NCBI GenBank assembly: GCA_002189035.1
Contig: NEEC01000011.1
Location: forward strand, 1,054,001-1,118,000
DNA: 64,000 bases
Direction: 5' to 3'
DNA from: Utricularia gibba
Taxonomy: Eukaryota; Streptophyta; Magnoliopsida; Lamiales; Lentibulariaceae
Shown one piece after another: positions 1-12,540 of the stretch. Under the pieces are notes generated by a model. It saw only the letters and a list, made by a program, of their open reading frames with translations, did not search any database and was not told the DNA's origin. Both the position numbers and the translations under genes were made by a program. Position 1 is the first letter of the stretch. The number at the start of each line of letters is the position of its first letter.

Positions 1-741
1 AAAGACATTTTGAGCAACCAGAGAGAATTGGAGATACAACATTTTCCCAAACAAGTAGTTTATGAAATATCTTACTTTTGGTGCAATTTATGAAATATCC
101 TTTATAAAGTTATGACTCGATATTTCTTGAGCTTGGATATAGGACCTATGCTGATTGTGAACAAATGTTGGGAAGCATTCAAATTGATTGAAGTTGATTC
201 TTGATTTTGATTCCCTCATATCCTCCTACTAGTCTGATGAAAATCTAAAGGGCTTTTGTGCTTTGTTGAGTGAATTGGGTTCTTTTGCATTCATCTTATT
301 ATAGGATCTACTTGGCGCTCAAAGTTCTTTTTCATTTTGTATCAGGTTTATGATTCAATAGTCAGTATTCACCAAAAATGATGTTTGATTTTAATTACAG
401 ATTTTATCCTTTGGAATGACTCAAAAACGATGACATGTCTGCATATGAATAAGGTGTTATGTGGTTTAGATATAGAATAGTATATGCCAATATGCCATTT
501 GGTTTATCTTTTGTACATGCCAGCACGAATACACGTTTACATTCCATATTCTACAATCCTACATTTTATCCCTAGCCTTGACCATTTATGTCTCAAACGA
601 ACATATGATCTACAATATGATGTCAGCTATCTAATTTTCAGCATCATACACTATGTGTGTTGAGATAGTAATCCAAATGCTTCATCATCGAGTCTATTCA
701 CTTTCTTTCCAAAAAGAATCCTTTTTTTCTTTCTTACACTT
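1..741. other. intergenic, no gene seen
   Basis: AT-rich sequence. I see no coding exon, RNA gene or repeat with recognisable ends here. Confidence 0.5.
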
Positions 742-1825
742 GTGAGACATCAACATTTCATCTAAAGTTTATACAAGAAATGAGGGGAAAAGGAAATTAA
801 TTAGGTGGAAATGGTTGCAGCAATGTGATAGCTGCCTTTTGGGGCAATAACATTGTTCAAGGTGGCAAAACCGGGTTAAGACATCATAGCATTGAGGATA
901 AGGATCATTTGAAATGGTACAATATGAAAATAAAGTTTTGAACCTCTTCTAAACCCCAAAAAATTGTAAAACACTTAGGACAGCAAATAAAAAGAAAAGG
1001 GGAGTAGTCTGCATGGTTGTGAGAATAAACTCGTGGTGAGCTGATTGAGTGTCTTAAAATCCTAAATTTTTGCAGGAGCGAATACAGATATAATGGAAGG
1101 TTCCAATGTTGGAACCATCGAATTTAGTCAAGTGTAAGTGGGATGATAGGTTTTGGGATACTTCTCAGTGTTTTTAGTTGGATAATGCAATTATGTGATT
1201 GACTTTATCTTCTATCACTTTTTTGTGCTTATTTACTATGAATTTCGTTATGTGATGAATATGAGTGATCCTTGAGTTAGGTTTCTTATTCAAAAAGGTT
1301 TGCTCCATTTGGATCTTAGTTCAGGAAGTTTTGGTATTTTTATGAAAGTTCAAAAGTTTAGTCCATCCAAGAACTATTTTTCTCAGTCCATTTTAAAAAT
1401 TCATAACACTCTGATGCTATTTGATTCTACAGAACACTTTAATCTTTAGCTTTCCAATGTTTTAAAATTTTTGAACTTGGAAAAGGTTTCCAAAAGTGAG
1501 TTTTTCTATAAACATATTTTGCTGCTCTTAATTGATTTGTGGTGCAAAATGCTATGACTGATTTAGAAGCCTTTGAAAAAGCTGTAGACGCACAATTATT
1601 TATGTAAAGTCTCCTTTGAGACAACTCCATATGGAGTGATAGCCACCAGATGATTCGAGGTTGAGTAAATGAAAGGAAATCTTTGATAGGCTTAAATCTA
1701 GTGAGTTTGGTGAAGGGGATGGCTCTCTTTTATTGATTTCACAAGGTTAAGGTTAAACAAACTTATTATCTTCAATTTCTAAGGTTGTCAAACCAAGGTT
1801 ACTGAGAATAAAAGGCTACAACTAT

Positions 1826-3015
1826 TGATAACACGTGTTTTTCAGTATTCTAGGACTATAAAAAAAGTAATATTATGTTATAAAATTAAGATTTAATTCA
1901 GTATTTCTGTACTTTTGTGATTAGCAATGTATTTACATGTTTTTATTCCAGATTGGGACTAAATTCAAGATTTAGCCCCAATCTATGTTTTAATCATTTT
2001 CTTTTAGCAATGTAGTACCTTTTTCAGCATTTTGAATCCCAAAGTTGAAACTGCATAGTAAAGATGGCAGAAAATGAGGACAAAAGGAAGGAAAGAGAAA
2101 CAAAAAATCTAAGAAGAGGAAAAATGAAGATTTTGAAACAAAAAAAGGGAGAGTGGGGAGAGAAAAATATCTCCCCATTGGAGAACACGCCAAAGACTTC
2201 TGGGGTGAAGATTTGGAAAGAACTTATAGGAAGAAGAGCGAAGACAACCTAAGGATGAAGCTTACACCTGAAGATATCCTTTTGTTTCTCAAGAACAATA
2301 TTACCATACAAGAATAACCTACGACATTTTTTAGCTTTTTGCGTGAACTTTTTACATTCGGTTCTTGTTTGTTTCCTTGTTATCAAACTGTGACATAGAT
2401 ACAATGTGGATGATGTTTTATGTTCTAGTTTTATTTACCTTCAGCGTGAATGGCTAAATACACGTAATGCCTTAGGGTAGAAGGGGGTGTACATGATCAT
2501 TGCTCATTAGACTACAATAGCTCAATAATCAAACCATTTCCTTATCAAATTAGTCAAATTAGGGTAGATTCAGGAGGGGGAAGTGGTTATATTCATCATA
2601 AACAACCTAACTAGAGGTACACCAAAAGTTAGGAAAATCAAGAGTTTGAGTAAACTTGAATCCTTGTATTGTTAGATGATTATCAACTTAGGGGGTTAAG
2701 TATAGTAATGATTATCTCACTTCAGGAAGTCTTAAAGCATTGCATTACCTTATTCTAATTAGTAGTTGAATCTGCCTATTATTTCTTATTGTATTTTATC
2801 GTAAACCTATCTTACTCTTAATTTACACTAAATCTTTCAACTATGATAAAAATAGCATGCATCAATCTTCACACAACAAACACATAGCTTCTTGTGATCA
2901 ACTCTAATTTACTATGCTCATATTTTTCGTATGATTAGTTGTGAATTAGGTTTATAAATTTATTTGATAGAAGAATTTTCAATTTTAACAACATTGCATA
3001 ATTTTTCATTTATCA
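1826..3015 (+). mobile_element. solo LTR, TGATAA...TTATCA family, TSD ACTAT
   Basis: The element starts TGATAA and ends TTATCA. It is flanked on both sides by the 5-bp duplication ACTAT (1821-1825 and 3016-3020). The flanking sequence is continuous with the uninterrupted partner repeat at 6650-8081, which lacks the insert. Length is 1190 bp. Related copies lie at 14406-15684, 29362-30152 (5' truncated) and 36859-38237 (minus strand). All share a 3' part with a GATCGA-containing stretch and a terminal TTTCGTTTATCA-like end. A short lysine-rich open frame at 2064-2252 lies inside it and is not treated as a gene. The family may be the LTR of an Athila/Tat-like gypsy element, because the 29.4 kb copy follows gypsy pol in the same orientation; this link is an inference. 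Confidence 0.85.
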
Positions 3016-3230
3016 ACTATATACATAAATGCTCATATAGTTAATGAACTCATATTTACTAAATGTTTCATGTTTTATATGGTTTCTTCCCTATATTGTT
3101 TTGCATTGGAATGATATTGATTTCTCTGCATACTTCTATTATTACTTGAATGTGTTTCAGTGCTTGACTAGTAAAAGCCATTTTAGGTGATCAACGGGAG
3201 AGGGAGGACTAGAAGCTATGATCTAAGTCT

Positions 3231-3787
3231 TAGGCAGCATTTAGTTGACATGAATATGGTGGGGTAGGTTTATATTAATGAGGATTAGATAAAGTAGAGT
3301 GAGGTGGGATACAATTTTTGATTGTGTTTGGTTGGTTAGTAAGGGATAATTCACTGCTCGTGAATGTTTCCAATGTAAGTAAAGTAGCAAGTGAACCGAA
3401 AATAGTTACCTGAAGGAGATAATTGCTCGAGCAAAAAGTATTAACATCTTATGGGCTATACTCACCATTGCACTCGAAATCTTTGATCGAAATGAAACCT
3501 ATTACAAAGCCTAGATTCGAATTCCCCAAATCGCATATACAAAAGAATAGATGATAAAAAATGAAGATGAACGTGGAGTGAGGACAAGGTAAGTTTGGAA
3601 AAATCATATTGCAAGGTAGATAAAGTTGAGGATGGGTGGCTACTTTATATAATTCCACCAAGAAGGGTTTATCAAATCCGTGTATGAACCCAAGATACAT
3701 AAACTTGCAAACCAAATACAGTAATATTTAATACCTATTAATTAATCCCTTCTTATACCCCCAACTAACTCAGTTTCTTTCATTTTG
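3231..3787. mobile_element. unclassified insertion in the left inverted-repeat arm
   Basis: Homology with the partner arm stops after CTAAGTCTTAGG near 3230 and resumes at GAGGAAAGCCATTTTGGG near 3788. The ~555 bp between has no counterpart in the partner arm. It contains GTGTTTGGTTGG near its start and AACCAAATACA near its end in opposite sense, suggestive of a non-autonomous DNA transposon. I cannot define terminal repeats or a target duplication. Confidence 0.4.
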
Positions 3788-3799
3788 CTGAGGAAAGCC

Positions 3800-3958
3800 A
3801 TTTTGGGTGTCTTCCATATGTATGCTTAGAAGTGTCGTTGAGGCTGGTGTCAGTTTTAAAAGTGATGTCATGCATCTTTAATTTTGCTGTGTGATGGTGA
3901 ACTTAGGTAGCTATGTATGGGGTTGTGTAGAAATTTTGGGTGTCTTCCATATGTATGC
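3800..3958 (+). repeat. 26-bp perfect direct repeat, 133 bp apart
   Basis: The 26-bp string that begins ATTTTGGGTGTCTTCC occurs at 3800-3825 and again at 3933-3958. The second copy sits where homology with the partner arm fades, so it may mark a rearrangement point. Confidence 0.8.
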
Positions 3959-3959
3959 A

Positions 3960-4900
3960 TGTTTTGTTGTGTTGTTGATAAGCGTCGATTTTCTTTTAAG
4001 GTGTTGTTCAATGCCTCTACATGATTCATAGTCATTATAATGTGCCCATTATATAACATTATTGGTATTTTATTTTTATTGCTATTATAACTCATTTAAT
4101 AAAATTAAAATTAGGTGGAAAATACTTATCAATGCCCTCCATCGTATACTTAGGTCCACTCATGCTTAGAAATGCAATTCACATAATCGTATTTGCTGGG
4201 GCAGTTGGCTCATAGCATACTCATTGTATCATAAAATTCACTATGTGTTTTGTCATATGCAATGCGTGATGTGTCTTACTATTTCTGAAATGGCTTGAGA
4301 CATTTTTTCTAGATAGGACTAAATATTCTTACGAATGTAAAACGTACAAAATGATGCATAGCGTAAGAGGGAAAAGATCGTTTATAATTTTTGTAGGCCA
4401 ACAAAGGTCCTAAATCACGATCACTTATTATACAAACTCCTGATCCTTCTCGGACAACATAGCTATCCCACTTACTACATAAACCAAGATCAATCATCCC
4501 CACTCTTGTGCATGAAAGCATAAATCATAGGGTCAACAAAAATTTTTGCATCAATGACAACCTATAGTCCTATTGATCATACAAGTTTATAACATCGAAA
4601 CACAGTACAAGCTAATCCCATATAAAAAGGAACTCCATCAATCTCATTAGTTTTTATCAAGCATTAAACTAATTTCATAATTAAATATAATTCATCCACC
4701 TGATCCTTATATCCACCTAATATCGAGTGACATGTAATAAAAAGTACATTAATCGTAACAATTTCTATATTAAAGGAACAATTGTTAAACATTATTTGTT
4801 TCAAATTATTTTTTCAATATGAAAAATAATGGTCTTCATCTTACAGTTCCCTATTCTTCATACATATCACTTGCTAATTGATCTCTCCAAACAGTTCGTT
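3960..4900. other. intergenic, no gene seen
   Basis: This AT-rich stretch forms the spacer between the inverted arms. No coding exon or repeat end is recognised. Confidence 0.4.
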
Positions 4901-4909
4901 CTCTAGAGT

Positions 4910-5150
4910 TTTCTATTGTTGAAATATCATCTTCTATATCATTGTCTCCAACATTTTGTCATAATCCCCTTCTACCTTTGCTTCGTAAGGATCAATGCAC
5001 ACCTCCTTATGTATAAAATTTTGTAGGACAGCACAACTCAAAATTATCTGATTCTGAATTCCAATTGAATAAAAGGCCTCATTATGTAAAATGCCTCATC
5101 TCATTTTCATCAAACCACAAACCCTTTCAATTACATTTTCTAGCAAATGA
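4910..5150 (-). pseudogene. PIF/Harbinger transposase C-terminal relic
   Basis: Read on the minus strand, this translates to pieces typical of the DDE_Tnp_4 (HARBI1-like) transposase C-terminus. The block ENVIERVCGLMKMR corresponds to the third catalytic acidic residue region. It is followed by AFYSIGIQNQIILSCAVLQN and NFIHKEVCIDPYEAKVEGD, the usual helical tail ending in the HNFI-type motif. An in-frame stop follows the KMR block, and no clean upstream exons with the first two aspartates are visible. It lies in the spacer between the two inverted repeat arms. It is only distantly similar to the better-preserved transposase at 18510-19792. It cannot be functional as it stands. Confidence 0.65.
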
Positions 5151-5259
5151 ATGTCATATGTTGAAATACTCTCTTGCACTCTAAGGAGCTCTTGACTCTA
5201 ACACTTGCATGAGGAGTAAAAAATTATTCACAATTTCTATATTTATTATCACATAGATA

Positions 5260-6640
5260 ATAGTAGCCTATACAAACATGAAATAAAATTAATACCATAA
5301 AAACATCATGTAATTTTTTAAAAATAAATAAGAGCAAATCAAAGATACAAAATCAATCATATAAGTGCATATAGAAAAACAAAATCCATAAAACTAGTAA
5401 GGATATAAGAAAAAGTAATCATTGAAACATGTACATACTAAAAATGCAACCTAATGATTGTGTGATAAAAAAAAACCTGTTGTTGATGTATAGAATCTCA
5501 ATATCTATTAGTTAGCCTTTCCAACCAGATAATAATATATATTATCATCACAAATTCTCAAAACATTTATTGTAAGATAGCCTGCCTATTTCAAAACCTT
5601 GGTTGGTCATACATTTTTACATGAATATCAAAATATTACCCATCCAATCCTCCTAGATAATTTTGAAAAAAAATAGAATAAAGAAGTCATGATGCAATGA
5701 CATAGGTCAAAGCAAAGCAAAACCAAAAAAATGATTTAACCTCAAAACAAATGAATTGAGTATTAGGATTTGTAATGTTGATAGGATTAAGATTTTTCAA
5801 TAATATATGATGTAATAAAACTGAAAAAATTGCTGATAGAACGTTATGAAAATATGTATAAATTGTCCAAATTAATCATTTGAAATGATATTTTTGGATG
5901 CTATTTTTATTTTCATGCCCCAAAATTCAAAATATTTTCCAGGTTTTAATTGTCTGTGCTCCCATAGTAGTATACATAACTTCTAAATAATATTTTCAGT
6001 TAATCCCAAATCGACAAAATTGCATGAATAATCCCAAAGGTTATCATCTTAGAAAAATTTGACCCTCACTATTTATGATAAATGACATAATTGATCGTTA
6101 AATTTGGTATCATTGTCGAACTAAGGTGCATACAATGGTGGGACAAGGGGGGATTCAACGAGGACATTAAGTGTCTAGGAGGGAGAAAATATAAGGCCAA
6201 AAGTCTAGTGATGGTATCCCACACTTGGTATGAAAAAAGAAGGGAACGTGCTGAAACATATTGGTTATTCTAATCTTGTAAAACCTTGAAAATTGGGTAC
6301 TTAAAATGAACAATATTATATAAGACGTGCTTGGATTCTGTCCCCATTCATACAATTGATCACCATAGTTTTATTTAAAGTATAAAATTAGTACCCAAGT
6401 TTAATATACTTAGCATAATATGTCAAGGCTCAAATCTGCATCTTATGGTTCTTGGATTCAAGCATTGATGTCATGATTCCAAGAACCATAAAGCTATAAT
6501 ATCCTATTACTTCATACAAAACCTGAATATGAGCTCAAGGCTTCAAATCCACGACTTACAAATGAGATAAGCAACTTTAATACTCTAATGCCATGAAACT
6601 TCAATTAAATACAATTTATTAACATAAGTCACAATAAAAC
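5260..6640. other. intergenic, no gene seen
   Basis: AT-rich, with only short open frames lacking recognisable similarity. I see no tRNA, repeat end or coding exon. Confidence 0.5.
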
Positions 6641-6649
6641 ATGATTTAG

Positions 6650-8081
6650 TTTTTCTACACAATCCCACATGTAACTCCCTAAGTTCACCATCTCACAAAA
6701 AAATAAAGGTGTATGACATCAATTTTAAAATTGACACCAAACCCATCGATACTTCTAAGCACACAACACCCAAAATGGTTATCCTCACAATACCTTACCC
6801 TAAGACTTGGATCACATCTCTTAATCCTCCCTCTCTCGCTGGTCACCTGAAATAATTTTTAGCAACCAAGGCATTGAAACACATTCAATGAATGAAAGAA
6901 CTATGTAGAGGAATCAATATCATTCTAATGGAAAATGATGCAGGAAAGAAACCATATATAACATGAAACATTTAGTACATATGGGCTCATTAACTATATG
7001 GTCATTTTCGCGCATGGTTTGTATCCTTTTATTCTCAGTAACCTCAGTCTGGAAACCTTAAAAACTAAAGATAAGAGGTCTATTTAGCCTAAAACTCGTG
7101 AAATCGGAAAAAAGGAGCCACTCCGTCACCAACCTCATGAGATTTCTGCCCCTCGAACATTTTCCTTCGTTTCCTAAACTTTGAAACGTGTGGTGGCTAT
7201 TAATCCATAAGGAGTTGACTCAAAGTATGTTTGATATAAAGAAGTGTACGTCCACAACTTTCCCAAAGGCTTCTAAATCATAGTACTCTGCACCACAAAT
7301 AACTTTTCGAAGACTTTTCCTTATTCAAAATTATGAAACATATATCATTGAGAAGAAAAGGATCAGAGTGTTCTACAAAATCAAAAGCATTGGAATTGAA
7401 CCATCTAGTCATAATTTCTAATTTTTTAAAGTGGACTCAGATAAATAGTTGTTGGATCAACCAAACTTCCGAACAATTTTTCTAAGAATACCCGAACTTT
7501 GTGTACTAAGATCCAAACAGAGCAAACCTTTTTGAATAAGAAACCTAACTTAAGGATCGAGAACATTCATGTAAATCACATATCGAAATTCTCTGTAAGG
7601 AAGCAAAAAAAAAAAAAAAAAAAAGGCAGTAGAACACAAATGCAGTCACAAAATTGCAGAATTAAACAGAAAACACAGAGTAGAATCTTGGAACCCATAA
7701 TCTTGCTTATACTTGACCAAATTCGATCATTCCAAATCTGAAACCTTCCACTCTGTTTCTACTTTGCTCCTGCAAAAATCTAGAATTTTAAGAAACCCAA
7801 TCAGGTCACCGCAAATTTATTCCCACAGGCGTGCAGGCTGCTCATACTTTTCTTCCAACTTGCTATTCGTTACTTTTTTCGGTTTTTGGAGGTTACAAGA
7901 CCTTCAAAGCTTAATTTTCATCCTTATATTACTTCAAGTGATCCTTATCCTCAATAGTGTGTTAATCCTCTTTTGTCACCTTGAGTAACCATTGGCCCAA
8001 AAGGTGGGTACTACATAGATGCAATCGTTTCTTTCCCTCATTCTTTGTCAGAATTCCGGATGAAATGTTGGTGTCTCACAC
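6650..8081 (-). repeat. right arm of the large inverted repeat
   Basis: This is the uninterrupted ~1.43 kb copy, in opposite orientation to 742-3935. Its outer end at about 8081 (reading TGTGAGACACC on the minus strand) matches the left arm near 742, and its inner end near 6650 matches the left arm near 3930. Divergence is moderate, with many small indels. It includes an A-run near 7600-7624. Transcription through both arms could form a long imperfect hairpin, but I see no direct sign that it is transcribed. Confidence 0.75.
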
Positions 8082-8300
8082 AATAGGTCCCCAAAGTTAT
8101 ATATTATTAGCATTTATGGTCCCCAAGATTTAACTTACAGCTGCGATCAATCCTCACTATTTAAAACTTATGCATAAATAGTCCCTACTGTTTAAATACT
8201 TTGCATATTTGGTTCTTAATTCAATTTGACATTGTTCCCAATGTTTTGGTTATTGGCAAACATAGTCCCTAGTACAATTACCCAAAAAAAATCAATGTCG
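8082..8300. repeat. degenerate ~30-bp periodic array
   Basis: A GTCCC-type motif recurs roughly every 30 bp (AGGTCCCC, TGGTCCCC, AGTCCCT, GTTCCC, AGTCCCT), each followed by an AT-rich segment. The array starts exactly where the inverted-repeat arm stops. It has no coding content. Confidence 0.45.
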
Positions 8301-8884
8301 TCCCCATTTCCATCATTTCGTCTCCTCCTCTGTAGTGCTTGCTTGTATAAAAATTGTGTAAAAAAATTAATCTTATTTGTAATTAAAAAATTTTTTGGTA
8401 GATAATGCTATACTGATTTATTATTAATAAGTACATTGATAATAATGATTATTATTGTAATAATGGAGATGATTTAATAAGTTTAACAGTTAGATATATT
8501 ATAACACATGAATACATTGTAAATAATAAAATAGAATTTAATTTACTAGTGATAAAATGAAAACAAATCACAATAATATACATGAAAAAAAAATAATTCA
8601 CATTCTTCCTATCATTTTACTTCTTGTTATCATCCAACATCTCTTTGTAGCTATATCATAATCATTTGTAGAAATTCAAGTTTGTGTACACTCAATCATG
8701 ATATCAATGATATTTTACACCAAGTAACACTTTTGCAAGGTGTTACTTGGTGTCACAAGGTGTTTTATTAGAGTGTGACCGAGTATAACTAGTGAATCCA
8801 CCTCAAACATAGAAATTATCCAATTGAAAATGGTAAAATGGAATATTTATAGAAATTCTTTGCGGACGAATTTTCCTAGATGTC

Positions 8885-9130
8885 TAAATGAATGGGAACT
8901 AATTATGTCAATTGTTTTAATAATTTATACCAAACTCTTTATGTGAACACTGTGTATGAAATTATTGAAAACTACTTGTGGCAATTTATAAAACAATGGG
9001 AGACCAATTTTGTCATTATGTTGAAACAATGGAGATTAATTATATCAAATCATTTAAACATTTGGGATAAACAATATTTGTTGGGGGCTGATTTGCAAAA
9101 CCTCCACTTGTTTTACAATTTTATCAGAGT
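8885..9130. repeat. degenerate ~45-bp periodic array
   Basis: Variants of GGGA-CTAATTATGTCAA followed by TTTAAA/TTATA segments recur through this stretch. Similar periodic sequence occurs at about 24760-25030 and, in the opposite sense, at about 59990-60290. Confidence 0.4.
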
Positions 9131-11239
9131 AACGATGTTTCCATCTTTTTGGTAATAAATAATGTCACTATAAAAAATACTATACAATTGAGTAAATGCA
9201 ATAGCAAGAAATGCAATTTTTAATTGCTTAAAAACCATAATCATCTACACGAAAATAAAACCCAATAAGAAATTTCATTAAAATCAATAAATTAATATAA
9301 AAAACAATAAGTCACAGCCCCCTCCCCCTCACCCCTCATGAAAAAAGAATAAGCATAACCCCCATATGTTCGATCATATCAAAATAATTATGATTCTATG
9401 GAAAAGATGGCAGACTCTTTGCATGCGATGTGGCAGCAAGTGAATCGGAATGAATCAAAATTTTGGACATTAAAATTTGTTAAAAAATCCTCACACATTT
9501 CCAAAATTGGAACTCCAAGTCTAATCTACTTTAAACCAAAAACCCCTTCCCCAATTACTTTTCCTTTGAAATCCCTAATTTTTCAAAAGATTTATGGGAC
9601 TCATCAAAATCGGTGACGGAAAAAAAAGAAAGAAATGGTAAAGCATATACCACAAAGCATAGACATTAACGGAAGAAACAAATCAAAACTAAACATAGCA
9701 ATAAAACTGGACAAAAAAGGAGTCAAATTACATTTATTTGATCCATTCATCTGAGATGAATCTAATCCATATAGTTCAACAATAGACAAATCGAATTATT
9801 GAATGACAATGTAACGTTGCTCATTTCGACCACTAACTTGAATATGTGAATAAATTAAACACAAAAGTTTTATGAAATTTATAAAAATGAAAAGTAGGAG
9901 TAAAGGGCAAACATAGAAAAATGAGTTTTAAAATACCCAAGTCTAAATGTTTTATAATTGTTGTGTAAAATATTCGTGTATTCTTGAATTTTATAAAACA
10001 TTTATTAATCCTGGTATATGAGTTTTTAGATAGTAAATCCATCTTACCAAACATCTTCTGATTTAAATTGGTTGTTGGGTGCCTGCATATTTGTCAATGG
10101 CGCTTTCCTGACTTTATCTACTAGGGATTATTCCACCAAGATCTAAAGTTACAAAAACCTCAAATACAAGTTCATTTAGAAAACTCTAATAGTATACATG
10201 GTTTGAAGTATTTCGATAAGTTGAAAGAAATAAGATTTAATAAATTTGTTTGGTTGATTGGATAGGATTTGGAGGGATTTGTAAAAAAAGATTGCAAATC
10301 CATTATTTATAGGATTAGAGCATCCTACCCCAAAACTCAGGATTTAATATCAACGTGTGTGAAATCTCTATTGTACACTTGTTCTCCATTATATTCTATC
10401 ATTCCATCTGCATCCCTATTCTTCCTATCCGTGGGAATGGCACTCTTTCTATAGTATTGAATTTTTAAAAATCTGGATGTGATCAATTTTGATTTTGAAC
10501 CAGATGAGTTCTTCCTTTTTATTTTTCTTCCATATAGTATTGTTTGTGGTAAACAAATGAATATTATGTTTTGTCATATTGCACGAGAAGTTGATTTTCA
10601 TTTTTCTCTTTTTACTCCCTTGTATACTTGTTCTATGTCTACTGGACCCTTTTCCATTCCCTCTTACTATCTCTGAATGCATCCCAAGGATGGGGTGTAT
10701 ATGTTAATAAACATTTGGAGATACCCGTGTTAATTATACTTTCTTGTTTTAATGTTGTATTTAACGGTTATAACCATTGTGTAAATAAATCCAATTATAT
10801 CAGCTGGATGAACATTGCTTCAAGAAAAAAAGGTGCATACATTTTGAGTTTCTATATTAGTTTATTTACTTGATTCGTTTGTTGATTCTCATTTGTACAT
10901 GGTGCGCTGGGTGTGGAGATAGTTTCTATATTCGTTTATCGCATGCATACTCACTTGTGAAGATGAATGAAAATACTGCTGAATCAATTTCTTCTATTTT
11001 CAATGGTAGAGCATTCATTGATCGCTCAATCTGCTGGTGTCAATCGCTCTAGTAAACTATTCATTTACCTCATTGAATGACTTTGAGTGGAGACTGAATG
11101 TTTATTTAGCGTTTGGTTCGAAAAACGCATTTGGTTCCTTGTCCTCCGATCAAAAATCCGAAATATAATCTTTGGATTCAAAATGATTATATGGTGATGT
11201 CATGGTTATAGAACTCTATCTCCAGAAGTTTGGTTTCAA
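9131..11239. other. intergenic, no gene seen
   Basis: Two kilobases of AT-rich sequence with only short open frames and no motif I recognise. Confidence 0.5.
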
Positions 11240-12540
11240 TTTTAATAATATGTCGAGTTCACATGATCAAGGTTTTCTCTCCAAAATCTCTATGGAAGAT
11301 TGAACCACAGTAGGTTTTATCAGATTCAAAATAATCTTTATCACTTGAAGCAGGGCAATCTTTCCATAGGTGAGTATTACAACAAATAGAGCGGTTTATG
11401 GAAGGATTTGAAATTGATAAATCAGACCTCAAATGTATTAAATGTTTTGCTCTTCTATTTATTTTCAATATGTTTGGTCCCACAAAATTGATACAATTCT
11501 TGCAAGGATTGAATGCAACATATGTGTTGATAAAAAATTAGATCATTGTGTTGGATGAACTTATGGTGGAAGGCCTATTCTATCTTGCTTAATGTAGAAC
11601 ACGAAAAATGCAAGGCATCCAATAGCTCTAGAAATGGTTTTTCTCATGTTGCTATGAACACATGATTTTCTAAAGCTAAAATGGATGGTAACCATGTATG
11701 TGAGCTCACTTGTAACAATTCTTTCACTAGAAATTTTAAGAAAAAGGATGGTCACTTTTGTGATTACTATAAGAAACAAGGACACACACATGAGAATTGT
11801 TTTGTTCTTATTGGTAATTACCCTGCATGGAGGAAGAAAAAGGAGCTATCTTTGGGTAACATTACTAGATAGTCTAATTGTGGCATTTTTAAGATTGCTC
11901 ATCCTAAAGGAAAAAAGAAATCTTATTCTTGTCAAATGGTGCATTTCCCTGATAGACCAATTGATGATTTTTACTCTTGAATATGCTGCCAATCCATCAG
12001 AAGCTTCTATACATTCTCTACAATTTGAATTTTACAAGTTGTGTTCATCAAGGCAGACCGATTTTGGTTCTCTCAATGGTCCATCACAATAGCTTAATAT
12101 GAGCAAGATGCATTTTGTAGGAATAATACTTATTGAGTTGTTTATACACAGCATAGTGGCCAATACCTTTGTTTTTAAACCCTTGAAACAGATAATTGAC
12201 TCTAGAGGTAGTACTCACATTTGCTTTACTATGTATTGAGCTTTTAGAGAACACTGGAAATATTGTTTTTTCCATACACAATAGCTCTTTGGATAGTGTT
12301 GTTGGTCTTGACTCCATTGTCTTGAGGGACAGAATGCAACTACAAAGAGCTATCTATGTTCCCTCCGTTAAATTCAACTTGTTATCTATACATAGGATGA
12401 CCATTGACATGGAATTTTCTTTTCAACTATTTGATAATGGTAGGATTCTGTAGAACCAGAAATCTCATAAGGTGCTTCTAGTTGGGCAAATTTGTGATAA
12501 ACTTCACATTCTACTAGTTGGGCAACTTTGTAAGGGAGTC
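11240..12540 (+). pseudogene. Ty1/copia retrotransposon gag-protease relic
   Basis: In the region 11250-11460 the frames give a copia gag segment (IYQIQNNLYHLKQGNLSIGE, then YYNK and GLWKDL). A CCHC zinc knuckle follows near 11754-11815, CDYYKKQGHTHENC, with spacing C-x2-Y/C-x4-H-x4-C in which the second Cys is replaced by Tyr. The protease region follows at about 12195-12450, with a damaged active site (DSRGSTHICF where DSGA is expected) and the downstream block AIYVPSVKFNLLSIHRMT. Several frameshifts and stops separate the pieces. Integrase and reverse transcriptase are not found downstream. No flanking LTRs were identified. The copia assignment is strong from the order and motifs; it is not functional. 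Confidence 0.75.

Larger units (their letters stand above)
742..3935 (+). repeat. left arm of a large inverted repeat, split by insertions
   Basis: About 1.4 kb of sequence here matches the reverse complement of 6650-8081 in order along its whole length. Matching blocks include the start (TGTGAGACA..CAACATTTCATC), a block near 890-930 (GAGGATAAGGATCA), a block at 1270-1440 (GAGTTAGGTTTCTTATTCAA), and a block near 1795-1815 (GGTTACTGAGAATAAAAGG). The arm is longer than its partner because a solo LTR (1826-3015) and a second insert (about 3231-3787) lie in it. The repeat has no open reading frame I recognise. It may be an old LTR, a decayed gene copy or another repeat; the TGTGAGAC start would fit an LTR, but I cannot show that. 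Confidence 0.75.

Noticed and set aside
742-8081. Considered as one giant transposon with 1.4 kb terminal inverted repeats
   Set aside because: No target duplication is visible outside the arms and the transposase relic between them is only a C-terminal piece; kept as an inverted repeat only.
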